From a virus, in IMG/VR virus record IMGVR_UViG_3300032182_000311, positions 1 through 20,975 of that record: 20,975 nt of DNA, one strand, 5' to 3'. Positions 7,148 through 14,300 of this stretch are shown piece after piece (the stretch's first letter is position 1; the number at the start of each line of letters is the position of its first letter). The position numbers and the translations under genes were made by a program. The notes under the pieces were generated by a model, which made no database searches, was not told the origin of the DNA, and saw only the letters and a list, made by a program, of their open reading frames with translations.

Positions 7148-7510
7148 ATGTGGACTTCACTTAAGGATTTTAAAAACAACCGTATTCATTACGAGTTGAT
7201 GCTCGTTGCTGACTGTGTGAAGTTGTATGGGTTGTCTGAGACTGTTCCGGTGGATGTTGACGGCCGTTTTTCGTTGCCTGCTGTTGTTGCAATGGAGGCG
7301 GGGATGGTGCGGGACCGGTTTAAGTTGTCAAATAACTTTGATGAATTGTTACAGAGTGTTCCAGGGTGGCGGGTTCGCTCATTTATTATGTGTTGGGATG
7401 CTATTGAGTTAGAGGTGGAGGAAGATATTGTGGAGTGGTCTGAGCGAGTTGGTCGGGATGAGGTGGTTAGGCGTATTGGGTCTTTGGCGAATGTGATCGC
7501 CCATGCCTAA
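7148..7510 (+). CDS. Unknown 120-aa protein
   Basis: No family recognised. The ATG at 7148 lies six bases after a -10 box, so the mRNA is probably leaderless. The protein has a basic N-terminus (TSLKDFKNNRIHYE), a central helical part with a single CW pair (IMCWDAIELEVEEDIVEW), and an acidic helix followed by DEVVRRIGSLANVIAHA. It has no signal peptide or membrane span. It has a promoter of its own and is followed 52 bases later by another promoter and gene, so it is probably expressed as a single gene. Codon use is T-ending and GTT/TTG-rich, in contrast with the reductase upstream. The position suggests an accessory gene. Confidence 0.65.
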   Translation: MWTSLKDFKNNRIHYELMLVADCVKLYGLSETVPVDVDGRFSLPAVVAMEAGMVRDRFKLSNNFDELLQSVPGWRVRSFIMCWDAIELEVEEDIVEWSERVGRDEVVRRIGSLANVIAHA

Positions 7511-7526
7511 ATTTTGAGTAGTTAGC

Positions 7527-7556
7527 TTGACACACTTACTGGGTTTTTAGTAAACT
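7527..7556 (+). promoter_or_regulatory. Consensus leaderless promoter
   Basis: A perfect TTGACA (7527-7532), 18-nt spacer, TAAACT (7551-7556), then six bases to the ATG at 7563. This is the best sigma-70-type promoter in the window. No Shine-Dalgarno fits between it and the ATG. Confidence 0.7.
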
Positions 7557-7562
7557 AGGTGT

Positions 7563-7949
7563 ATGCGTCACGAGACTAGATGGCAAAGACACTTTGAAGC
7601 TTTATTGGTGTACGAAGATCGGTACGGTGACGCCTTAGTCCCTACCGGGCATGTTGAGTTTGTTGGGCCTAATGAATGCATTAACTTAGGCAATTGGGTC
7701 AGTTACATGCGTACAAGATACAGACAGGGCAAACTGAGCGTTGACCGGATACAACGGTTAGAGGGTGTTGGTACGTGGACGTGGGGGCCGGTTAGGCCAG
7801 GACCAAAGTCTAAGAACTATATCTCTGAGAGAAATAACAGCATTTATAGTGAGCACAAAAGCGGGCAGACGCTCGCAAATATTGGAAACAAGTACAGCCT
7901 GTCTAGGCAGAGAGTGCACCAGATAGTGAAGGAGTATGAGGATGAATAG
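7563..7949 (+). CDS. Small HA-domain protein with sigma-70 region 4-like HTH
   Basis: A 128-aa protein with two recognisable parts. Residues 1-78 match the helicase-associated (HA) domain pattern: W-x3-F-x3-L-x-V-Y, then G-x2-L-V-P, LGNWV-x3-R-x2-Y-x2-GKLS, R-x2-RLE-x2-G-x-W-x-W. HA domains are short helical nucleic-acid-binding modules usually found at helicase C-termini. Residues 103-125 (TLANIGNKYSLSRQRVHQIV) match the helix-turn-helix of sigma-70 region 4, which binds the -35 box in sigma factors. No helicase motor or sigma region 2 is present. The gene has a consensus promoter and apparently a leaderless mRNA, and overlaps the next gene by eight bases. A DNA-binding regulator of late transcription is my inference; a homing or modification accessory role is the alternative. 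Confidence 0.75.
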   Translation: MRHETRWQRHFEALLVYEDRYGDALVPTGHVEFVGPNECINLGNWVSYMRTRYRQGKLSVDRIQRLEGVGTWTWGPVRPGPKSKNYISERNNSIYSEHKSGQTLANIGNKYSLSRQRVHQIVKEYEDE

Positions 7950-8250
7950 GGATAGCGGCGATTGGGATCGCTTTACAAATAAAATTACAGGAAATGAAGA
8001 GTTAGAGGAGATTTCTACTATGCAACAGTCCGCAGTTTTAGCCCTACTTAATGGGTTAATCACGATGGTAGTGCTTTCTGCTATTTCAGCGTTAGGGCTG
8101 ATGGTGGGCAACAGTGTTCTGATTGGAGCGTGGCCGGAGTTTACAGCGATTGCTCCAGGCATCGGGTACTTCGATGCGTTCCATGTGTCTTATATTGGTT
8201 GGTTTCTGTTTGTTATGAAGCAGACTGTTGTTGCGAATGTGATGAAGTGA
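7942..8250 (+). CDS. Small membrane protein, unknown function
   Basis: A 102-aa protein from ATG 7942, which overlaps the stop of the preceding gene and has AAGGAG (7929-7934) seven bases upstream. An internal start at ATG 8020 also has a good ribosome site (AGAGGAG, 8004-8010) and would give 76 aa without the polar N-terminus; both may be used. The first 27 residues are polar and acidic. A long hydrophobic stretch (about residues 30-62) can make one or two membrane spans, followed by a PEFTAIAPGIGYFDAF loop and another span (YIGWFLFVMKQTVVANV). A holin is conceivable from size and topology, but no lysis gene is nearby and the dual start may be chance. It is probably co-transcribed with the HA/sigma4-like gene. 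Confidence 0.65.
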   Translation: MNRDSGDWDRFTNKITGNEELEEISTMQQSAVLALLNGLITMVVLSAISALGLMVGNSVLIGAWPEFTAIAPGIGYFDAFHVSYIGWFLFVMKQTVVANVMK

Positions 8251-8251
8251 T

Positions 8252-8722
8252 ATGGCTGTTACTGAGAGTGTTTCGTCGTGGCAGGACCATGCGTGGGCGC
8301 ATGTGAGTGACGTGTTTGATCGCCGGTCTGGGCGGGTTGTGTCTTTGGATGATATTCGCGCATATGTTGATGATCTGATTGATACTTATTTTTTGGGTAA
8401 TATGCCTTTGGTTGATTTGGAGGTGTGGTCGGAGTTAGCTGTTATGGTTAAGGACGCGGATGTCGAGTTAGATCGTGAGTTTGTGTGGTCCACGCTGTGT
8501 AATAAGCAGCGTGATTATGGTCCTGAGAACATTTTGCGATTTGGGCATAGGGGGCTGATTGTCCGGTTGCATGATAAGGTTGCTAGGCTTGAGAATTTGT
8601 TGAAGTCTGGTAAGACTCCGGAGAATGAGTCGGTGGCTGATACGTATTTGGATATTGTGGGGTATTCTGTGATTGGTTTGATGTTGTTGGATCGTAGCTT
8701 TTTGAAGCAAATGGCGGATTAG
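8252..8722 (+). CDS. DUF1599 / Nmad1 (nucleotide modification associated domain 1) protein
   Basis: A 156-aa protein. The C-terminal two thirds carry the DUF1599 signature: CNKQRDYGPENILRFG (residues 83-98), HDKVARLENL (107-116) and ESVADTYLDIVGYSVIGLMLL (about 127-147). The acidic/Asn residues around KQRDYG and the D-x2-LDI helix resemble the all-alpha NTP pyrophosphohydrolase-like layout. The family has been linked by comparative genomics to phage nucleotide metabolism and modified DNA bases; the reaction is not established. The N-terminal 80 residues are helical and acidic. The start ATG lies one base after the previous stop, so translation is probably coupled. It shares a cassette with a ribonucleotide reductase, which supports a nucleotide role. 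A candidate terminator follows. Confidence 0.8.
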   Translation: MAVTESVSSWQDHAWAHVSDVFDRRSGRVVSLDDIRAYVDDLIDTYFLGNMPLVDLEVWSELAVMVKDADVELDREFVWSTLCNKQRDYGPENILRFGHRGLIVRLHDKVARLENLLKSGKTPENESVADTYLDIVGYSVIGLMLLDRSFLKQMAD

Positions 8723-8737
8723 TCTGGAAGGTGTGTG

Positions 8738-8772
8738 CCGATACGGTATCATATTGTCAGTATTGGTTTTTT
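8738..8772 (+). terminator. Candidate terminator after the Nmad1 gene
   Basis: CCGATAC (8738-8744) pairs with GTATTGG (8760-8766), with one G-U pair and a 15-nt loop, followed by TTTTTT (8767-8772). A competing small hairpin GATAC-G-GTATC lies inside it. Confidence 0.5.
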
Positions 8773-8786
8773 GTTAGGGGCTGTGT

Positions 8787-9179
8787 ATGGCTATTCTTAT
8801 TGAAGGCATTGGGCGTGTTGCCCCTGATGACGATCAGACAGGCAAGTCAGATAGGGATCTTGCCAAGATTGTTAGTACTCTTAATGGAGTAGCAAAGACA
8901 GGCAACCTTACTGAGGGGCAGAGGGCTGTTTTAAATAATGCGAAACAGACTCGGGATCTGCGTAAAGCTGCAAAGAATAACAACGCCACTCTTAAGGGAG
9001 TGGGGCTAGTTGGAATTAGTCGAACAAGGCTGGCACGGGCAAGAAATGGTTCCCTCTCAGATAATGCAATAGCCAAGATTAGAGATGAAGGTAAGCAGAA
9101 TACTGCAAACCTTAACTCCGCTAAGGGGCGTCGAACTAACGCCGCAAAAAGGCGGGCGCGTGAAGCAGGGTCATCGTAA
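8787..9179 (+). CDS. Basic 130-aa protein, unknown
   Basis: No family recognised. The ATG at 8787 follows a candidate terminator, with a weak TAGGGG six bases upstream as a ribosome site. After a hydrophobic start (AILIEGIGRV) the protein is polar, with many Lys, Arg, Asn and Ala. The C-terminus is very basic (NSAKGRRTNAAKRRAREAGSS), suggesting nucleic-acid binding or disorder. A segment VGLVGISRTRLARARNGSL looks like a helix-turn-helix in spacing, but this is weak. It precedes the head-tail connector gene by 31 bases and may be a small virion or DNA-packaging accessory protein; that is a guess from position. Confidence 0.55.
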   Translation: MAILIEGIGRVAPDDDQTGKSDRDLAKIVSTLNGVAKTGNLTEGQRAVLNNAKQTRDLRKAAKNNNATLKGVGLVGISRTRLARARNGSLSDNAIAKIRDEGKQNTANLNSAKGRRTNAAKRRAREAGSS

Positions 9180-9210
9180 TCGTCCAGATTAGTAGAGAGG
9201 CGCTCAGGAT

Positions 9211-9861
9211 ATGGCTTTAATCACAATTGCAGATATCACAACTTACATGGACATTACGTTTACTAACGTGCAGGAAGAAGCTGCTCAGTTTGTTATTGAT
9301 GGGCTGCAATCCGAGTTGGAAATGTATTTACGTCGCCCGGTTGAGCAGACCACGTTTACTGAGTCGTATCGGATTCCGAGTTATGGGCGCGGTTTGTCTA
9401 ATGATCCGTATTTCTATAACTATTCCATGATGCCTATGGAAAATAGTAGTTTGGTGGGTTCTGGAACGATGTATGCTCCGGGTTCGTATACGTTGTATTT
9501 GGATCAGAGTCCGGTGGTGTCTGTGTCGTCGGTGACGATTACTCAGGCGTCTGCGTCGGCTACGGCTAATGTGCAGACGGCGGAGTCGGATTATGTTGTT
9601 CGTGAGTATGGTGTTGATTTGCGGTATGCTTTTGCGAATGATAAGGTGGATATTACGTATGTGGCGGGTTTGGATGGCCCGAATATTCCGGCGTTTAAGT
9701 TGTTGATGTTGCGTGCGGCTACTCGTGAGATGCAGAATATGCATGATGATGTTGTGGGTTTGAAGGATTTGACGACTCGTAATGTGGCTCCGTTGGAGAC
9801 GGGTTTTTCTGATCGTGAGTTGTTTAGTTTGCGTAAGTATCGTCGTGTAAGGGTCGCTTGA
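9211..9861 (+). CDS. Head-tail connector protein (gp6-like)
   Basis: A 216-aa protein expected to form an adaptor ring under the portal. The N-terminus is typical of the family: ITIADITTYMDITF, a helix ending QFVIDGLQSELEMYLRRPVE, then strands leading to TYVAGLDGPNIPAFKLLMLR and a last helix TREMQNMHDDVVGLKDLT. This is the short helical-bundle fold with a middle beta insert seen in HK97 gp6-like connectors. A central Tyr/Ser/Gly-rich insert (about residues 50-95) is longer than usual. AGAGAGG (9194-9200) is the likely ribosome site. The stop overlaps the next start by one base (TGATG). Order connector, gpS-like, terminator-like matches standard neck operons. Confidence 0.82.
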   Translation: MALITIADITTYMDITFTNVQEEAAQFVIDGLQSELEMYLRRPVEQTTFTESYRIPSYGRGLSNDPYFYNYSMMPMENSSLVGSGTMYAPGSYTLYLDQSPVVSVSSVTITQASASATANVQTAESDYVVREYGVDLRYAFANDKVDITYVAGLDGPNIPAFKLLMLRAATREMQNMHDDVVGLKDLTTRNVAPLETGFSDRELFSLRKYRRVRVA

Positions 9862-10469
9862 TGGCTGCGAAAAGGTTTAAGATTGATATAAAAGTTAAGA
9901 AGACTGAGGATGAGGCCACTAAGCACATTAATGCGATGCAACGTCGGGCGCTTAAAGGGTTTAAGTCTCAGTTTAAGTGGGCTGGCCGGGAACTGCAGAA
10001 GGAACTTAAGAAAGATTTTCAGACTGGCGGGGAAGGCAAATGGGCGGATTTGGATAAAGAGACTGTTGCGTGGAAGCAAGAGGAATACGGTAGAAGTGGT
10101 ATTTTGGTGGCGAGTGGAGAGTTGCGTAAGAGTCTGACTGTTGAGAATGCTCGTGGGGCGGTACGCAAGTATGATTCACATCGTATGATGTTTGGTACTA
10201 ACTTGAGGGACATCGAACGTAAGGTTCCTTATCCTGTGTTTATTCAGCAGGGTACACAGAAGATGGAGGCACGTAAGTTCTTGTTTGATTTTGGTGACCC
10301 GGATGGGAAGCGCTTTACTCGCAAGTTAGGGTATGCCATTAACGAGCGCATTATTTATGGCGGTACAGTAGGGAAGTACTACACTTGGCTGAAGAAGACT
10401 GGCTTGCGAGGCGCAGACACCCCTGGCTGGATAAAGACATATAGTGGCAGTAAATTGTTAGGACAGTGA
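9861..10469 (+). CDS. Virion morphogenesis / tail completion protein (gpS-like)
   Basis: A 202-aa protein starting at ATG 9861, which overlaps the stop of the connector gene. The pattern is that of the phage virion morphogenesis family (P2 gpS type, HK97 gp10-like neck proteins). It has an N-terminal basic helix and an F-x-T-G-G-E-G-KWADL segment (around 54-66). Then follow W-K-Q-E and GILVASGELRKSLTVENA (about 81-98), MMFGTN, and YPVFIQQGTQKMEARKFLF (about 125-143), the family's 'HQ-G ... R-FL' motif. The C-terminus is basic and extended. It would act at the neck or tail top to complete head-tail joining. Confidence 0.85.
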   Translation: MAAKRFKIDIKVKKTEDEATKHINAMQRRALKGFKSQFKWAGRELQKELKKDFQTGGEGKWADLDKETVAWKQEEYGRSGILVASGELRKSLTVENARGAVRKYDSHRMMFGTNLRDIERKVPYPVFIQQGTQKMEARKFLFDFGDPDGKRFTRKLGYAINERIIYGGTVGKYYTWLKKTGLRGADTPGWIKTYSGSKLLGQ

Positions 10470-10475
10470 TTTGTT

Positions 10476-11348
10476 ATGATGAGTGGTAGCCGGACGGCAA
10501 AACAGTTTGTCACTAACTATCTGGCGGCAGATTTGCCGTCTCGTTTGGTGAACTATCGGAATTACTGGAACTTGACTGCAGATCAATTGCCTGATCCGGT
10601 AATGTATGCTAACTATGAACCGTTTGCGTTGGACAGGTGGCCCACGATTATTACGTTGGTGATGGGTACTGATTCGATTGAGCGTGTTGGTTACTCTGGG
10701 GTGGGTGAGCCTCAGTTGCATGTTGCTTATGATATGCGGACTTATGTGTGGATTCGTGCGACGGGTACGCAGGTTGTCACAGATCAAAGAGATAATTTGA
10801 CAACTGTGGTTAGAGAAGCGCTAATGGATCATCCCTCTTTGTCAGCGTATGACACTGATGTGCCGTGCTCTCCTAAGATTGATGAGGGCACGATTGTGGA
10901 ACAGTTTTCGGACCTTACGTTGATTAAGGGTGAGCGATTGTTGGCGGGTTCGTTTATCGGCTACACACTGACGTTGGATGAAACTATCACTGCTGACACG
11001 TTAGGTATCGTGCAGAGCACGAACGCTATTGTTCAACGTATTCCGGTTACGCCTAATGCTCCTACGAATGTGGTCGCTGTAGCGGGTGATACGGAGGTGA
11101 CGTTAGCGTGGGTTGAGGCTACGTGGAATGGCGGGGTCTACGAGATTACTGGCTATGTGATTCAACAAAGTACAGATGATGGTACTACGTGGACCACGAT
11201 TGTGGCGGATACCGGCTCGGTTGATGGGTTTTACCGAGTTACGGGTTTGACTAATGGTACGGATTATCAGTTCCGTGTTGCTGCGTTGAATGCTGCTGGG
11301 ACTGGTGCGTATTCTGCGAGTTCGTTAGAGGTCACGCCGTCTGCGTAG
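10476..11348 (+). CDS. Neck/tail-terminator-like protein with C-terminal fibronectin type III domain
   Basis: A 290-aa protein. Residues 1-190 fit a small tail-terminator or neck protein: helix AKQFVTNYLAADLPSRLVNY, strand WPTIITLVMGTD, then YDMRTYVWIRATG, a long helix with DNLTTVVREALMDHP, and GSFIGYTLTLDETIT. Position after the gpS-like gene supports this, but I do not see a diagnostic motif. Residues 194-290 are a clear fibronectin type III domain: PNAPTNVVAVAGDTEVTLAW, ITGYVIQQSTDDGTTWTTI, YRVTGLTNGTDYQFRVAALN, AGTGAYSASSLEVTPSA. FN3 and Ig-like add-ons on phage virion proteins often face outward and may bind host surface sugars. ATG 10476 or the adjacent ATG 10479 could be used; AGGA at 10460 is the only ribosome site. 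Confidence 0.7.
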   Translation: MMSGSRTAKQFVTNYLAADLPSRLVNYRNYWNLTADQLPDPVMYANYEPFALDRWPTIITLVMGTDSIERVGYSGVGEPQLHVAYDMRTYVWIRATGTQVVTDQRDNLTTVVREALMDHPSLSAYDTDVPCSPKIDEGTIVEQFSDLTLIKGERLLAGSFIGYTLTLDETITADTLGIVQSTNAIVQRIPVTPNAPTNVVAVAGDTEVTLAWVEATWNGGVYEITGYVIQQSTDDGTTWTTIVADTGSVDGFYRVTGLTNGTDYQFRVAALNAAGTGAYSASSLEVTPSA

Positions 11349-11360
11349 GTTCGGTTGAGG

Positions 11361-11366
11361 TATAAT
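11361..11366 (+). promoter_or_regulatory. Consensus -10 box for giant gene, leaderless
   Basis: A perfect TATAAT lies seven bases before the ATG at 11374. No recognisable -35 sits at 16-18 nt and no Shine-Dalgarno is present. The spacing to the start codon repeats that of the other leaderless starts in the window. Confidence 0.5.
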
Positions 11367-11373
11367 ACATAGT

Positions 11374-14300
11374 ATGGCCAGGAAACCTCGTGTTGTACCT
11401 TTTGTGCCGTTTCCTCGTGACGGTGACCTTGATGGTCTTGTTCAGGATGGAACGATTTGGGAGCGCCCTAAAGGGGCGTATTTGCGCTTTGTTGATACGG
11501 GCGAGATTTGGAGCGAGCGGGGTCAGGTTGATCGTGGCCGGGTTGAGATTGTTCGTCCGGATGGGTCTGTTTGGGATTTTACGCCTTCGTGGTATGAGGG
11601 CGAGTCCACGTTGGGTTCGATGTTGGGTACTTTGGGTGATGATTTACCGTTGGTGTTTGAGTCGACGGGCATGTTGCCTCGCGGATTTTTGGGTCCGACG
11701 TTGGCGGATGAGTCTCGGTTTGATGGTGAGTTTGATAATGTGGCTCCATTGTCCGACGCAACAGCAATGGGGCGGGAGGGGGTGCTTCTGTTAACTGAGA
11801 ATGACGAGAAGATTAGGAGTTTGTTGTCGCCGGATGCGGTTCGGCGTGGGATAATTAAACAAGAGACTCAGGATAGACTGGCAGCGTTTGTTAGGCTGTC
11901 GGATGCGTCTAGAAGTAGTATTAATGGAAGTGCTTTGTTGATGCGTCAGCGTTTGTTTGATGTCATGCACGAACGTTTGTATGGCACTCCTATGAAGCAG
12001 CGGGGAGCGCTTCCGGAGTATGAGCGGTTACTTCCTTTTGGATTAGAGTTAGTGACTGTTGTGCGTGATGGTAGTAAAGATTCGTTTGAGACGCTTCGCA
12101 GTAGGTTGGCGCAGGCGCGGAAGACGGCGGTGATGAGTAATCGCCCGGTGGAAGAAGTACTTGGTCCGGTGGATGAGGATACTGTACAGTTTGTACGGGC
12201 GTTGACTCAGACTATGCCGGTTACGACATGGCATGAGCACCACATTAAAGAGCTTGTGGAGGCTTACGTTAGTCGTGATTTTGATAAGGCGTATTACCAT
12301 ATTGAGTGGTTAGATAATAATACTGATAGGGAAAAGCAACAGCAGTATGATTGGTTGAATCAGTTGCAGTATATGGCCGATATCGGCAGTAATTCTGATA
12401 AGCGTGAGGAATTGGATCGTATATTTAGGCAGGGGGCACAGTTTAAAGATTACGATTATTACATGGGTTATGCTTTTGAGCGTACGTCGAATGATATTGC
12501 GGAAGAAGCGGTCCGAATCAGGTCGGATATGGCAGCGTTAGATACGGATAGACGTATCGAGTTTGCTGATTCGTCTCATACGATTCCGTCTGATAGTAGG
12601 TTGGTGGATCGTGCGGGAGATCACAGCGGCAAGTATCAGGACTTTGATCTTATTACTCAAGTTTTGCGAGATATTGAAATTGCTGAGCTTGAAATTGATC
12701 GTTTAAATAGGGAAGAGGAGCCTCAGGTAGCCGGAGAGGTTCGTGGACGTTTAGCAGAGCTAAAAGCTGAGTTAAAGCAGGTAACGAAGCCTATAGATAT
12801 AGAGTTAGAGTTTAGCGATGAGGTGCTGAACGAAATGGGCGGAGCCGGGATTTTAGGGTATATTCCGGGCGGTGCAGAGAATCCTGAGTTGTTGCGAAAA
12901 ATCCGGAAGGCTGCTGATTCTTTAAGCCCAGAGTTTCGTCCTAAAAAGATTCTGATCGGCTTTCCTAAAAAGAAAGACGGCAGTATCAGTCCTAATTCTG
13001 CGGGTAGCTATAATGGCAGTAATGGGGTTTTGACGATTGCTCCACGTATGCTGGGCTTGAGTGATCATTTGGTCGTAGATAAGCAACGTCAGACGATTAG
13101 GCGGTTTGGTCCGGATGATGGAGCGGACGGTGTAGAGCTTCCTTTGGGTATGGCCAATACTCCTGAATTGCAGGAGTTGTTTGATATTTCCAAAAAGTAT
13201 GGTCTGGATACTATTTCGTCTAAGTCTTTGGAGACTGTGGCTGTTCACGAGGCGGTTCATAGGATAGATTATTTGCTGACTTCAGATTTCTTTTTTAGAC
13301 GGCAATTGAATAATTCTTATGAGTTAGAAGAGGCTCTACAGCAGTTAATGGCATTAAGGAGAGATCCGAGTCGTACTATTGCACAGGTTCAAGCGATGCA
13401 ACTGCGCGAGGCGGAGCTTAAAAGGGAGCAGGTAAATCTAAGTTCACTAGAAATTACTGGCAGGTATATCACAAACACAAATTCGCCTATTCGTAGACTT
13501 TCTCAAAAATGGATAGATGAAAATCAGGGGTGGTTAGAAGAGTATGCTAGAAACTATGAATATGATCCTCGGGGAGCGGATCAAGGATATCTGCTATCTA
13601 TCTTCGGACAAACTCCGGGCTATGATTACATTAATGAAAAGTTCGGGGTGCCGTTAAAGGATCGTGCGGGACTTGACCTTAGTTCCGAAGTAGGCAGAAA
13701 CGTGATCCGTACTGAGCGTATGGAGGTTTTGGCAGAAGTGCTGTCGTCTCAAATCTTGAAGAACCGCAGAATTCCAGCGGGAACCAGTGAAGCCGGTAGT
13801 AATCTACCTGAAGAGCTAGATAGGTTGGCGACTCAAATTATCCCCGAGGAACTTAAGTTTATTCTGTCCGAGCGTGGCTGGTCTGAGGACGAAATTCCGC
13901 CGCTAACGGCTATGCCTGCTAGGCGAAGTTTGAAGCTTAGTGAGTCTACCCCGTGGGATCGGGAAGATTTACTGAGCACTGAACGGCGCAGTATGGTACC
14001 TAAACTTTCTATTGATCCTGCGACTACTCTTGAGATGTTGAGCGATGCCGAAAGGGATGACCGAGACCACCGAATTCTGGGCGAGTTGGCGCAGGCTCAG
14101 ATAGACGAGCCTAAACTGTTTAGGAACGGTAAGCTCGTAGACAAGCTGTGGGCACCGTTTTCGCCTCCTCCGCATATTGCGGGGTCGGGCCTGCGTGACG
14201 AGTTGGGTGAGGCTCAGTCATGGCGGGAGGTTGCACAGATCCTCAGAGGAAAGCGTGTAGTTGTTTTTGATACTGAGACGGCTGGGCGTATGGACCCTGA

